DNA from: Rhizobium sp. C4
GTDB taxonomy: Bacteria > Pseudomonadota > Alphaproteobacteria > Rhizobiales > Rhizobiaceae
Reading direction: 5' to 3'
Length of the DNA: 39,428 bases
Assembly (NCBI RefSeq): GCF_021026315.1
Contig: NZ_JAJNCX010000020.1
Span: 1-39,428, forward strand
Positions 1 through 7,444 of the stretch are shown in pieces. Both the position numbers and the translations under genes were made by a program. Below the pieces are notes generated by a model. It did no database searches and was not told where the DNA came from. It saw only the letters and a program-made list of their open reading frames with translations. How positions within the stretch are numbered: the stretch's first letter is position 1; each line of letters opens with the position of its first letter.

Positions 1-2
1 CT

Positions 3-89
3 CCAACGCTGCGCAATGTGAAAGCTACGCGTTTCCGCCGGTTGCTCAAGCCGCGCCATTTGGCGTATCAAAAACCGCCGAGGCTCTAA
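3..89 (+). CDS. possible C-terminal tail of a gene cut by the window edge
   Basis: An open frame enters from the left edge and ends at TAA 87-89. It encodes about 28 residues rich in Arg and Leu (ending AYQKPPRL). I do not recognise the family. Because direct repeats follow about 75 bases later, the tail could belong to a transposase of an element lying to the left, but this is inference. Another frame (base 2 to about 112) is also open, so the coding frame is uncertain. Confidence 0.2.
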   Translation, partial: PTLRNVKATRFRRLLKPRHLAYQKPPRL

Positions 90-162
90 TCGCAGCCGGA
101 TGAAAGTTCAGTGGCAGGTCACTACTTGTAAGATAATTTCGTAAGTACACACGCAAAAACGA

Positions 163-215
163 GAGTCTCACCTCATGTGGCGAAACGGCGCCTGACTCTC
201 AACTTATGTGGCGAA
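163..215. repeat. two imperfect 22-bp direct repeats, possible insertion-sequence terminus
   Basis: Copies at 163-184 and 194-215 match at 19 of 22 positions and share the block ATGTGGCGAA. Their start-to-start distance is 31 bp, about three helical turns. Tandem repeats of this sort inside the ends act as transposase-binding sites in some insertion sequences, for example the IS21 family. Assignment to a specific family is inference, since no complete transposase or matching opposite end is in the window. Confidence 0.4.
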
Positions 216-336
216 GAATCTCATGGAGAATGACGGAAATCGGAAATTTGCAAATAAAAACAATGAAAAAGAGCCTCATCTTGTCTGGCGACCATCATTT
301 TTTCCTTGGAAAATCGACATTTCTCTGAAGGCTCGC
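216..336. other. AT-rich non-coding stretch
   Basis: This stretch is AT-richer than the neighbouring genes. A plus-strand reading frame from GTG 208 runs through it to 495, but it has no Shine-Dalgarno sequence and overlaps the better-supported minus-strand membrane protein. With bases 1-215 it makes up a gene-poor left edge in which only the tail and direct repeats above can be supported. Confidence 0.4.
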
Positions 337-579
337 CTAGCTGCCCGGGATCTTTTTGACACACACCGGCTCTCCGTGCCCAGGGTCCATGCAGTCCCAG
401 TTTCTATCAAAGCCGAAATTGGAATAGGTCTTAAAGCCGTAAATCGCGGCAACGGCTGCGATGACGAGCAGGGCAGCAGCGGTGGCGCTGCCTAGAATAT
501 CCTCCCGCGACACAAAGGGAATGTGCCAACGGGCTGCGCGCATCGCTCTTCCCCATATGCGGCCAAGAAGAGCTGTCAT
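337..579 (-). CDS. small single-pass membrane protein
   Basis: This 80-residue protein has a basic, Trp-containing N-terminus, one hydrophobic helix at about residues 28-49 (AAALLVIAAVAAIYGF), and a short tail with two cysteines in DCMDPGHGEPVCVK. The likely topology is N-in with the tail in the periplasm, where the cysteines could form a disulfide. ATG 579 follows a purine-rich GGGAAACTGGG stretch. No function is recognised. The one-helix layout and Cys-rich tail look like a genuine conserved hypothetical protein rather than a shadow frame, but homology cannot be tested here. Confidence 0.55.
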   Translation of the reverse strand: MTALLGRIWGRAMRAARWHIPFVSREDILGSATAAALLVIAAVAAIYGFKTYSNFGFDRNWDCMDPGHGEPVCVKKIPGS

Positions 580-688
580 CCCAGTTTCCCATCATGGACG
601 GCAATGGCGTAATCAATATCAGAAATACGTCATCGGATGGTGAGAGCTTCAACGGCGAGTTAAGGGAAAGCTCTGCTCCGGTCTTGTG

Positions 689-892
689 TCACCGCTTCTG
701 ATACCGCGACCGCACCCACAACACCCCGAAAAACGCGCCGATCACCGCCACGCCGACAATCACCGCCAGAATCGGTGAAAATCCGCCGATCCAGAGCACG
801 ATGTTGGGCATGAAATAGAGCGCCAGCCCCGCCACCAGCAGGAAGATCGCCGCTGCGATGGCGGATTGGCGGTTCTGGTTGTCGCCGGCCAT
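689..892 (-). CDS. small two-helix membrane protein
   Basis: This 67-residue protein has two predicted membrane helices (about residues 11-30 and 38-60), separated by a Gly/Pro turn and ending in the basic tail RSRYQKR. Its ATG lies one base after the stop of the upstream acetyltransferase gene (TGA-C-ATG), so the two are almost certainly co-transcribed and translationally coupled. No functional family is recognised. Good coding character and tight coupling support it as real. Confidence 0.7.
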   Translation of the reverse strand: MAGDNQNRQSAIAAAIFLLVAGLALYFMPNIVLWIGGFSPILAVIVGVAVIGAFFGVLWVRSRYQKR

Positions 893-893
893 G

Positions 894-1583
894 TCAGATG
901 TCCTCGGCGAGGTCGGAGCGGATTTGTTGCAGCGAGCGGATCTGCTGGCCGTGGGGATCGAAATTGTCGGTGGCGAGCCAGGTCTCGAAGGCTTCGTTGA
1001 GAGCCCGCCATTCGGCGTCGATCATCGAATACCAGGCCGTGTCGCGGTTCTTGCCGCGCGAGATGATGTGCTGGCGGAACACGCCCTCGAACTGGAAACC
1101 CAGGCGCTCAGCCGCGCGTTTGCTCGCGGCATTGCCATTGTGACACTTCCACTCATAGCGGCGATAGCCGAGATTTTCGAAGACGTGCTTGGCCATCAGG
1201 TAATGCGCCTCGGTGGAAAGCCGCGTGCCCGCCATGGCCTTGCCATGCGCCACGCCGCCCACTTCGACCACCCCATTGGCCGGGTCGGCGCGCATGTAGT
1301 TTGCCATTCCCACGACCTTGCCGGTCGTGTTGTCGACAAAGACTTCCGTCAGCCAGCCGGCTTTCGCCACCGCATCCAGCCAGTCCATGAACTCGGCCGC
1401 CGAATGGAAATCCGGACAGGCGAAATAGGCGAGCAGGTCGTTGATCTCGCCGGCTCCACCCAAGGCAGCAAAGAGCGCTTCGCCATGGCTTGCGCGCTCA
1501 TACGGGACAATGGTGACATAGCGCCCATGAAGTGTCACGGCGGCAGGCGCAGGGCGCGGCGTCCAGTCTGCAAGGTCGATCAT
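894..1583 (-). CDS. GNAT-family N-acetyltransferase (RimJ/RimL-like)
   Basis: This 229-residue GNAT enzyme would transfer an acetyl group from acetyl-CoA to an amine, often a protein N-terminus or small molecule. It shows the RimJ/RimL layout: an N-terminal strand (LHGRYVTIVPYE), a central VVGMANYMRADP strand, and late signature segments with ENLGYRRYEWKCHNGNAASKR, split here only for reading, then AAERLGFQFEGVFRQH. ATG 1583 (MIDLADW) fits the usual domain start; the frame is open further upstream but that part is unlike the family. The gene is followed directly by a small membrane protein gene. The substrate is unknown. Confidence 0.85.
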   Translation of the reverse strand: MIDLADWTPRPAPAAVTLHGRYVTIVPYERASHGEALFAALGGAGEINDLLAYFACPDFHSAAEFMDWLDAVAKAGWLTEVFVDNTTGKVVGMANYMRADPANGVVEVGGVAHGKAMAGTRLSTEAHYLMAKHVFENLGYRRYEWKCHNGNAASKRAAERLGFQFEGVFRQHIISRGKNRDTAWYSMIDAEWRALNEAFETWLATDNFDPHGQQIRSLQQIRSDLAEDI

Positions 1584-1730
1584 TTCAAGTCCGATATCCG
1601 CATGCTCAGTTTGATGAAGCCGCAATGGAGCATAACGGTCAGCACCGCACAACGAATTTCTTGAGCCCGTGCAGGCTTGCTTTGACGCAGGAAAAGCGCC
1701 GGAGCGGTGCCGCCCCGGCATCGTCCAATC

Positions 1731-2435
1731 TCAGTTCTTCGCCGACGTCACCGCGACGTCGATATGATCGATGAGCGCATCCGGCAATTGCAGCCGGCCG
1801 GCGAGAAGATCGAGATAGCCGCGCTCCGCCCGCGTATCGGGCTCGATGGCCAGGCGCGAAGCGGTGTAAAGTTCCACCTTCTGCTCCTCCGTGACGGCCG
1901 CCGAAACGAGGCTGTCGAGATCGGCAGGGCGCGAAAGCTCGCTTTCCAGAAAGGCTTCCGCATCCCGGTCGATGCCAGTGGCGGAAATCTTGCCGGTGAT
2001 GCGCGCACGCTCGAGATCGTCGATATGCCCATCAGCCCGCGCGGCGGAAATCATCGCCCGCACAAGAACCAGCGCGAAGGCTTGGTCATTGTCCACGGAA
2101 TCCGGGTGGAAGGGTGATTGCGGGGGCGGCAGCGCCAGCGGGCTGTCGGATGTCACCTGCGGAATGGCCTGCTCCGGCGACTTGCCGGCCTGATAATTCT
2201 TGTAGGCCTGATAGCCGAGCCCGGCGATTGCCGCGAGCCCACCCACCTTCAGCGCCGATGTCGAAAGCGTTCGTCCGGTCTTGGTGCCGAGCAGCAGCCC
2301 GGCAATGGCGCCGGCCGCCAGCGGATTGCGCCGCGCCATATCGAGCGCGCTCTGCGCCGTGCCGCCGACGGACTTGCCCGCTCCCGGCACCTGGCTTCCG
2401 AGAAATTGTTCCAATAGTTTCTTGGCGTCAAACAT
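1731..2435 (-). CDS. TerB-like / DUF533 tellurite-resistance-type protein
   Basis: This 234-residue protein matches the YebE/DUF533 type. Residues 1-20 start with FDAKKLLEQFLG, followed by an Ala/Gly-rich hydrophobic segment at about 35-75 (LAAGAIAGLLLG, GGLAAIAGLGYQAY). A Pro-rich linker at about 95-115 leads to a helical TerB-like domain with ARADGHIDDLERARI. TerB-like domains are acidic helical bundles at the inner membrane; in this subfamily no biochemical role is firmly established. ATG 2435 is preceded by GAGAACGAC. It sits upstream of the GNAT gene on the same strand with about 147 bases between, so it may be a separate transcript. Confidence 0.85.
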   Translation of the reverse strand: MFDAKKLLEQFLGSQVPGAGKSVGGTAQSALDMARRNPLAAGAIAGLLLGTKTGRTLSTSALKVGGLAAIAGLGYQAYKNYQAGKSPEQAIPQVTSDSPLALPPPQSPFHPDSVDNDQAFALVLVRAMISAARADGHIDDLERARITGKISATGIDRDAEAFLESELSRPADLDSLVSAAVTEEQKVELYTASRLAIEPDTRAERGYLDLLAGRLQLPDALIDHIDVAVTSAKN

Positions 2436-2504
2436 GTCGTTCTCCGTCTCGTTTCCGAAACGGAGATAGGTGTCGTGACACGCAATTTCAAATCTGAGTG
2501 AGGA

Positions 2505-3143
2505 TCAGCCCCTCAGTGCCGCCGCTTCCGCCGCAAGCCTGGTGATGCCCGCCCAGTCGCCGGCCGCAACCAGCTCCTTCGGCGCAACCCAGGAACCGCC
2601 GACGCAGACGATGTTCGGCAGGCTGAGGTAATCCTTGGCATTCTTCAGCGAAATGCCGCCCGTCGGGCAGAAGAACGTGCCGGCAAAGGGCGAGGAAAGC
2701 GACTTGATGTAGTTGGCGCCACCGGCCTGTTCGGCGGGGAAGAATTTCAGCACGTCATAGCCCTCTTCCTTCAGCGCCATGATCTCGCTGGAGGTGACGG
2801 CGCCCGGCAGAAGCGGAATGTCGCTGTCGCGCGCCGCATCCAAGAGCCCGCGCGTCGAGCCGGGGCTGACGATGAACTGCGAACCGGCGGCAACGGCCTG
2901 CTCGAAGTGCTTGGCATTGAGGATCGTGCCGGCACCAGCCACCGCACCTTCGACCTCGTTGGCAACGGCCCGGATCGCATCAAGGGCAGCCGGCGTACGC
3001 ATGGTGATTTCGATCGCCTTCAGGCCACCCGCGACCAGCGCGCGCGCCAGAGGCACGGCATGCGCCACATCCTCGATGATCAGCACCGGAACGACCGGCT
3101 GGAGCTTCAGGACCGAAAGCAGCTTTTCCGTCTTCGCCGACAT
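2505..3143 (-). CDS. eda: 2-dehydro-3-deoxy-phosphogluconate (KDPG) aldolase
   Basis: This class I aldolase cleaves KDPG to pyruvate and glyceraldehyde 3-phosphate in the Entner-Doudoroff pathway and often also acts on 4-hydroxy-2-oxoglutarate. Its 212 residues are the usual length. The Schiff-base lysine is K133 in LKFFPAE, the acid/base glutamate is E45 and phosphate-binding R49 is in EITMRT, with the family's numbering conserved. The SPG and PTGGI phosphate-binding segments are intact. ATG 3143 follows a GAGGCGATCATC leader. Rhizobia depend on Entner-Doudoroff for hexoses, which fits the sugar genes elsewhere in the window. No edd lies next to it. Confidence 0.95.
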   Translation of the reverse strand: MSAKTEKLLSVLKLQPVVPVLIIEDVAHAVPLARALVAGGLKAIEITMRTPAALDAIRAVANEVEGAVAGAGTILNAKHFEQAVAAGSQFIVSPGSTRGLLDAARDSDIPLLPGAVTSSEIMALKEEGYDVLKFFPAEQAGGANYIKSLSSPFAGTFFCPTGGISLKNAKDYLSLPNIVCVGGSWVAPKELVAAGDWAGITRLAAEAAALRG

Positions 3144-3259
3144 GATGATCGCCTCATTTAAACCGATTGAAGTTCTCGACTAGTTAGCGAATGTGGCGCG
3201 TTCTGTCGAGGCTATTTCGATCGGCAGCGCTCAAGATTGGGGCAAACCAGAAAGGACGA

Positions 3260-3283
3260 AAGCCGCCTTTTGAGGGGCGGCTT
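3260..3283 (-). terminator. GC-rich hairpin, likely terminator of the PemK-like gene
   Basis: Arms AAGCCGCC (3260-3267) and GGCGGCTT (3276-3283) pair perfectly around an 8-base loop. On the minus strand the stem is followed by a pyrimidine-rich TCGTCCTTTC, suitable for ending the transcript that starts at 3792. The plus-strand tail is also T-containing, so it may work in both directions. Confidence 0.55.
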
Positions 3284-3390
3284 CGCTTATATGTCCCTTT
3301 CGGGAGACGGTGACCTTTCGGACCCGCTTATGAACCAAGAGATAGTTCAGGCGGCCCATTTTGTCAACGTTCGAGCCTGAATTCAAAGAC

Positions 3391-3792
3391 CTATGATGCC
3401 GACCAGCCGGCAATCATGGAGTGACATTTCAACAATATCCCGGAGAGTTCGGACTGCTCAATCCTCGGTGGGTTTCTATGGATGAAGTCAAGCCTTGATG
3501 TTGCCACGGTCATGGGATGATCGCAGACGACCCAGCAGCGCTTTCCGTTTATTTTCTCCGTGACGCTCGTCGAGAGTTCGATGCTGTGCTCATAAAGCGC
3601 GTTGTCTTCATCCGTCGTGATCGGCAGCACAATCACCTTCCCGTGCAGCGTATTCTTGCGGGAAATGACCACAACCGGCCGTTTCTTCCAAAATTCCGGA
3701 ATGTGGATTTGATCTTCGGGATGAAGCCCGCACCAATAGAGACTGCCGACCTTGGGGGCCGCCTGAATTTTCACCGGAAACTTCTTCGCCAT
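3391..3792 (-). CDS. PemK/MazF-family endoribonuclease toxin-like protein, no antitoxin seen
   Basis: This 133-residue protein has the PemK/MazF fold pattern. There is a beta strand VGSLYWCGLHP near residue 16, the RPVVVIS strand with the conserved Arg at residue 38, and VIVLPITT about residue 55 with the conserved Thr, followed by a later CWVVCDHPMTV strand. MazF-type toxins cut mRNA at short motifs and are normally neutralised by a small antitoxin encoded just upstream. Here the 212 bases upstream of ATG 3792 hold no convincing antitoxin gene, and nothing downstream fits either. It may be an orphan or a domesticated member; activity is unproven. Confidence 0.8.
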   Translation of the reverse strand: MAKKFPVKIQAAPKVGSLYWCGLHPEDQIHIPEFWKKRPVVVISRKNTLHGKVIVLPITTDEDNALYEHSIELSTSVTEKINGKRCWVVCDHPMTVATSRLDFIHRNPPRIEQSELSGILLKCHSMIAGWSAS

Positions 3793-4004
3793 CGCATCTC
3801 TCTCGGCGGCCTATATCCACCCAGGATTGTACACGATTGCAAATTCGTCAACATGCGACGCGAGACCTCTTGCGCTCCATCAACGCGCGCCGCGCCGCCC
3901 TGAGCCAGTCTGTCGCGCATATATTGCCGAACATGGCTTGAGCTTTACCAGTGCGTTAGCCTATAACAGGGCCGACCGCGACAGGTGAAAAGGATACTGA
4001 TCGT

Positions 4005-4487
4005 ATGGCCAAGGAAATCGAGCGGAAGTTTCTGGTACGCGACGATCGGTGGAAATCCGGGGCCGACAAGGGGTCCCGTATCCGCCAGGCCTATATCCTT
4101 GCCATGGACGGCCGCAACATGCGCGTCCGGGTCCGCGACAATCGCAAGGCGACGCTGACGATCAAGGCCGGCGGCCATGGCCTGACCCGCGACGAATTCG
4201 AATTCGACGTGCCGGTGGACGAGGCGCTGCCGCTTTTCCAGCTCAAGCTCGGCAATCTCATCGAAAAGACCCGCTACAAGGTCAAGGTCGCCAAGCATGT
4301 CTGGGAAGTCGATGTCTATTCCGGCGCGCTCGATGGTCTGATCGTCGCCGAAGTCGAGATGAAATCCGAAAAGGAAACGCCTGAAATCCCGGAATGGATC
4401 GGCTCGGAGCTGACCGGCAATCCTGCCTATTCCAACCAGGCGCTGGCGCTTTCGGGCTTGCCGGCAGACGCCTATGCCGAAGCTTGA
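4005..4487 (+). CDS. CYTH-domain triphosphate tunnel metalloenzyme
   Basis: This 160-residue CYTH protein belongs to the family that hydrolyses inorganic triphosphate or binds polyphosphate inside an eight-stranded tunnel using Mg or Mn. The signature ExExK is E4, E6, K8 (MAKEIERKFLV). The alternating basic and acidic strands follow: RVRVRDNRKATLTIK, EFEFDV, EKTRYKV, and VAEVEMKSE. The length is typical of stand-alone bacterial members. The gene overlaps the CHAD gene by 14 bases, so the two products are probably made together. In other bacteria such as E. coli ygiF the two domains are fused. Confidence 0.92.
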   Translation: MAKEIERKFLVRDDRWKSGADKGSRIRQAYILAMDGRNMRVRVRDNRKATLTIKAGGHGLTRDEFEFDVPVDEALPLFQLKLGNLIEKTRYKVKVAKHVWEVDVYSGALDGLIVAEVEMKSEKETPEIPEWIGSELTGNPAYSNQALALSGLPADAYAEA

Positions 4488-5385
4488 TCCCCGCCATCCG
4501 CTCTCGCGGTCCGTTCCCGACCTTGCCCGCCATCATCTCGATGCGGCGATTGCCGAGCTGGATGAGCAGCGGCTGGGCTTCGACAGCGCGGTGCATCAGG
4601 CGCGCAAGCACCTGAAACGCGTCCGCGCCCTCATCCGCCTTGTCGAACATGTCCATCCCAAGCAGTTCAAGCCGATACGCAAGGCGCTCTCCGAAGCCGC
4701 GCGCAGCCTGAGCGAGTTTCGCGACGCCGCCGCGCTGGTCGAATGTGCGCGCACGCTCGCGCCCTACCTCGCCGGTCGCCAGGTCGGCGACATGGCGGTG
4801 GCGCTGATCGAAGCCGTCGAGCGCCGACGCGAGCTTCTGGCGGTCGAGGCCCCGGCGGCGGAACGGCTGATCGCGCCGGTCATTGCCAGTTGCCGAAAGG
4901 CGATCGCGGAGATCCGGAGCGCCGATTTCGGCCATGAGGGCCGCGCGGCCTCCATTCTCGCCGAAGGCCGCGCGGAAAATCGGCGCAGGGCGCAGGCAAC
5001 GCTCAAGGTCTGCCATCATGGCGGCGAGCCGGAGGCCTTTCACGATTTGCGCAAATGCGCGCAGGCGACAGTTTTCCAGGCCGCCTTTCTGAGCCCCGCC
5101 TGGCCTTTCGCGCTGGCGGCAGAGGCTGCGGAAGCCAAGTCGCTGACGGAAATCCTCGGCCATGAGCACGATATGGAAGTGCTCAACATCCTCATGCATT
5201 CCGAGCCGCATCTCTTCGGCGCCATCGCCGACCGCGACAGGCTGGCCGAGCTGATCATGGAGCGCCGTTCGGCCCTGCGTCACGAGGCGATGGAGATCGC
5301 CGGGCGCCTCTACGAGGAAAGCGCCAAGCGCGACGAGCACCGCTTCGAGGCGCTCTGGAAAATGGCGTCCTCAGCAAAAAAGTGA
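4474..5385 (+). CDS. CHAD-domain polyphosphate-binding protein
   Basis: This 303-residue helical protein has two repeats of the CHAD fold. The first carries FDSAVHQARKHLKRVRALIRL (about residues 35-55, split for reading) and the second AFHDLRKCAQATVFQ (about 189-203). Conserved His and basic residues line a positive surface that in characterised CHAD proteins binds polyphosphate granules. The ATG at 4474 lies inside the end of the CYTH gene, in a different frame. The pairing points to polyphosphate or triphosphate metabolism; the enzymatic role is unknown. No signal peptide is visible, so it is cytoplasmic. Confidence 0.92.
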   Translation: MPKLDPRHPLSRSVPDLARHHLDAAIAELDEQRLGFDSAVHQARKHLKRVRALIRLVEHVHPKQFKPIRKALSEAARSLSEFRDAAALVECARTLAPYLAGRQVGDMAVALIEAVERRRELLAVEAPAAERLIAPVIASCRKAIAEIRSADFGHEGRAASILAEGRAENRRRAQATLKVCHHGGEPEAFHDLRKCAQATVFQAAFLSPAWPFALAAEAAEAKSLTEILGHEHDMEVLNILMHSEPHLFGAIADRDRLAELIMERRSALRHEAMEIAGRLYEESAKRDEHRFEALWKMASSAKK

Positions 5386-5392
5386 GAAAGCC

Positions 5393-5421
5393 TTGACGAT
5401 TGTCAGCCCCTGAGGACAATC
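5393..5421 (+). promoter_or_regulatory. candidate promoter and inverted repeat before trhO
   Basis: A sigma70-like -35 TTGACG (5393-5398) and -10 GACAAT (5415-5420) are 16 bases apart. A 7-bp inverted repeat GATTGTC/GACAATC (5398-5404, 5415-5421) overlaps both. It lies just after the CHAD stop, so trhO could have its own promoter, and the inverted repeat may be a protein-binding site. This rests on pattern only. Confidence 0.35.
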
Positions 5422-5472
5422 CGGCCAAGCGAAACAATTGAGTTTTTCGGCAGACGGGAGTATTTCCGCGCC

Positions 5473-6420
5473 ATGACCGACATCACAGATCACAAAGCCG
5501 AAGCCGACGGCGCCTATACCGTTGCCGCCCTTTATCACTTCGCCGACTTCCCGGATTACAAGTCCTTCCGGGAGCCGCTGCTGGAAGCTTGCCGCGAGAA
5601 TGACATCTGCGGCTCGCTGCTGATCGCGCGCGAAGGCATCAACGGCACGATTGCGGGTCCTGCCGAAGGTATTGCCAACATCCTTGCCTTCATCCGGTCG
5701 CGGCCCGAGTTCCGCAATCTGGAACACAAGGAAAGCCACGCCTCGAAGAAGCCCTTTCTGCGCATGAAGGTGCGGCTGAAGAAGGAAATCGTGACGATGG
5801 GCGTCGAGGATATCGACCCCACACAGATCGTCGGCACCTATGTGGACGCGAAGGACTGGAACGCGCTGATCTCCGACCCGGAGACCATCGTCATCGACAC
5901 GCGCAACGACTACGAGACCGCCATCGGCATCTTCAAGGGCGCGGTCGATCCGAACATCAAGACCTTCCGCGAGTTCCCCGACTGGGTGCGCAACAATCCC
6001 GGCCTGCACAACAAGCCGAAGATTGCCATGTACTGCACCGGCGGCATCCGCTGCGAAAAGTCGACCGCCTTCATGAAGCAGCTCGGCTTTGAGGAGGTCT
6101 ATCACCTCAAGGGCGGCATCCTCAAATATCTGGAAAACGTCCCGGCCGAGGAAAGCCTCTGGGAAGGCGATTGCTTCGTCTTCGACGAACGCGTCGGCGT
6201 CGGCCACGGTCTGGAAGAAGGCGAGTACAAGCTCTGCCGCGCCTGCCGCTTCCCGCTGAAGGCCGAGGACATGACCTCACCGCTCTTCGAGGAAGGCGTC
6301 TCCTGCCCGCATTGCTACAATGACCGCACCGAGGAAGACCGCGAACGCTTCCGCCAGCGCCAGCTTCAGATGAAGCTCGCGAAGAAGCGCGGCGAGAAGC
6401 ATCTGGCCCCGCAGGGCTGA
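5473..6420 (+). CDS. trhO: oxygen-dependent tRNA uridine(34) hydroxylase, rhodanese family
   Basis: TrhO (YceA type) hydroxylates uridine 34 of certain tRNAs using O2, the first step towards 5-methoxy- or carboxymethoxy-uridine that widens codon reading. The protein has 315 residues. An N-terminal acylphosphatase-like part ([12 protein letters not shown] ... [16 protein letters not shown]) precedes a rhodanese domain with active-site C188 in [13 protein letters not shown]-terminal CxxC pair of pairs (C255/C258 and C278/C281) looks metal-binding. ATG 5473 is the first of the domain. It is downstream of the CHAD gene, but a gap of 87 bases with a candidate promoter suggests separate control. 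Confidence 0.93.
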   Translation: MTDITDHKAEADGAYTVAALYHFADFPDYKSFREPLLEACRENDICGSLLIAREGINGTIAGPAEGIANILAFIRSRPEFRNLEHKESHASKKPFLRMKVRLKKEIVTMGVEDIDPTQIVGTYVDAKDWNALISDPETIVIDTRNDYETAIGIFKGAVDPNIKTFREFPDWVRNNPGLHNKPKIAMYCTGGIRCEKSTAFMKQLGFEEVYHLKGGILKYLENVPAEESLWEGDCFVFDERVGVGHGLEEGEYKLCRACRFPLKAEDMTSPLFEEGVSCPHCYNDRTEEDRERFRQRQLQMKLAKKRGEKHLAPQG

Positions 6421-6459
6421 GACCGTCCAACGGAGACAGTTGATCTCCGCATTCCAGGC

Positions 6460-6583
6460 GCCCCTCACCCCGCCTCCGCTGACGCGCGGCGGAACGCCCC
6501 CCGATGGGGCGAGGATGCGAGCAACGCTGCGGCAAAACATCTTCTCCCCGAGGGGAGAAGATGCCGGCAGGCAGATGAGGGGC
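6460..6583. repeat. rhizobial intergenic nested palindrome
   Basis: The outer arms GCCCCTCA (6460-6467) and TGAGGGGC (6576-6583) enclose a long perfect 12-bp stem, CATCTTCTCCCC (6538-6549) with GGGGAGAAGATG (6552-6563), and a GATGGGGCG segment. This CCCCTC...TTCTCCCC pattern is typical of small dispersed palindromic repeats between rhizobial genes. It sits between trhO and the convergent nitroreductase gene, where it could fold in RNA and affect mRNA ends. A weak hairpin CGGAGA/TCTCCG (6431-6449) lies just upstream. Confidence 0.7.
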
Positions 6584-6629
6584 TCTGCGAACAACGCATT
6601 CGGCACATCACCTTCCAGCGCTGCTCAAC

Positions 6630-6666
6630 AAAAAACCCGCCCGCACCTTTCGGCGCGAGCGGGCTT
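6630..6666 (-). terminator. rho-independent terminator of the nitroreductase gene
   Basis: On the minus strand a GC-rich stem AAGCCCGCTCGC pairs with GCGGGCGGGTTT, with two G-U pairs and a GAAA-type inner loop. A run of six T (plus-strand A6630-6635) follows. It lies 18 bases after the nitroreductase stop and is one of the best terminators in the window. Confidence 0.85.
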
Positions 6667-6684
6667 TCGAGGGTCATCGAAAGA

Positions 6685-7317
6685 TCAGGCGACCTTGGAG
6701 ATGAACTCGTCCTTCGGACGGCGAACCTTCTTCAGGTTGACCAGCCAGTCAGCGTCGGCCTGGCGATAGCCAAGCGGCAGAAGCGTGACGGAACGCAGGC
6801 CGCGCGCCTTGAGACCGAGGATTTCGTCAACCTTGGCCGGGTCGAAGCCTTCCATCGGGGTGGCGTCGACGCCTTCGAAGGCAGCAGCCGTAATGGCAAG
6901 GCCGAAGCCGATATAGGCCTGGCGGGCAGCATGCTCATAGTTCACCTGGGCTTCGCGCGGCGTATAGAGACCGAGCAGCATCTTGCGATAGTTTTCCCAA
7001 CCTTCGTTGGTGAAACCGCGTTCGGCGTTGACCTGGTCGAAAACCTTGTTGATCCGCTCGGCGGTGTAGTTGTCCCAAGCAGCGAAGACCAGCAGGTGCG
7101 AACCTTCGGTGATCTGCGCCTGGCCGTTCGCGGCGTCGCGGATTTTCGCGCGCACTTCGGGGTTCGTCACGACGATGATCTCGTAAGGCTGCAGGCCGCT
7201 CGAGGTGGGTGCCAGATGCGCCGCTTCGAGAATGCGCTCAACCTTGTCTTCGGGAACGGCCTTCGCGGGGTCCATCTTCTTGGTGGCGTAGCGCCAGTTC
7301 AGTTTATCGATCAGCAT
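6685..7317 (-). CDS. NAD(P)H nitroreductase family oxidoreductase (NfsB-like)
   Basis: This 210-residue flavoenzyme resembles NfsB-type FMN-dependent nitro/quinone reductases. The N-terminal FMN-binding segment is RYATKKMD, the conserved LAPTSSGLQPYEIIVVT block is at about residues 35-51, and a late GLRSVTLLPLGYRQ segment binds the phosphate of FMN. The ATG is at 7317. It is transcribed divergently from an HxlR-type regulator, with palindromes between. In Bacillus subtilis the HxlR-type regulator HypR controls an adjacent nitroreductase gene in response to thiol stress, so a similar redox function is inferred here. The natural substrate is unknown. Confidence 0.88.
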   Translation of the reverse strand: MLIDKLNWRYATKKMDPAKAVPEDKVERILEAAHLAPTSSGLQPYEIIVVTNPEVRAKIRDAANGQAQITEGSHLLVFAAWDNYTAERINKVFDQVNAERGFTNEGWENYRKMLLGLYTPREAQVNYEHAARQAYIGFGLAITAAAFEGVDATPMEGFDPAKVDEILGLKARGLRSVTLLPLGYRQADADWLVNLKKVRRPKDEFISKVA

Positions 7318-7405
7318 ATGGGTGCCTCATGTTGCAATTCTCCGCCAGTTGCGCCATTTGGGACTTTGCCCGGCCGGAGGGTTGGTAATTATTCGTAACC
7401 ATGCC

Positions 7406-7435
7406 TACATATGTAACTTGAAAAATCCTTCAAGT
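7406..7435. promoter_or_regulatory. palindromes in the nitroreductase/HxlR divergent region
   Basis: A perfect 10-bp palindrome TACATATGTA (7406-7415) is followed directly by an inverted repeat ACTTGAA-N6-TTCAAGT (7416-7422 and 7429-7435). Both lie 10-40 bases before the regulator start and about 90-115 bases before the nitroreductase start. HxlR/DUF24 dimers bind short AT-rich inverted repeats, so these are candidate operators. Binding is inference. Confidence 0.45.
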
Positions 7436-7444
7436 AGGCACAAA

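Noticed and set aside
208-495. plus-strand frame from GTG 208
   Set aside because: No Shine-Dalgarno sequence, an odd amino-acid mixture, and overlap with the better-supported minus-strand membrane protein.
858-1664. 268-codon plus-strand frame
   Set aside because: Lies antisense to the GNAT gene, has no recognisable domain, and is explained by the high GC content of the true gene.
3231-3413. 60-codon minus-strand frame
   Set aside because: Runs through the terminator hairpin, has no domain and no good start signal.
7322-7444. N-terminal extension of the HxlR gene
   Set aside because: Would place the palindromic operator region inside the protein; the conserved domain and ATG fit 7445.
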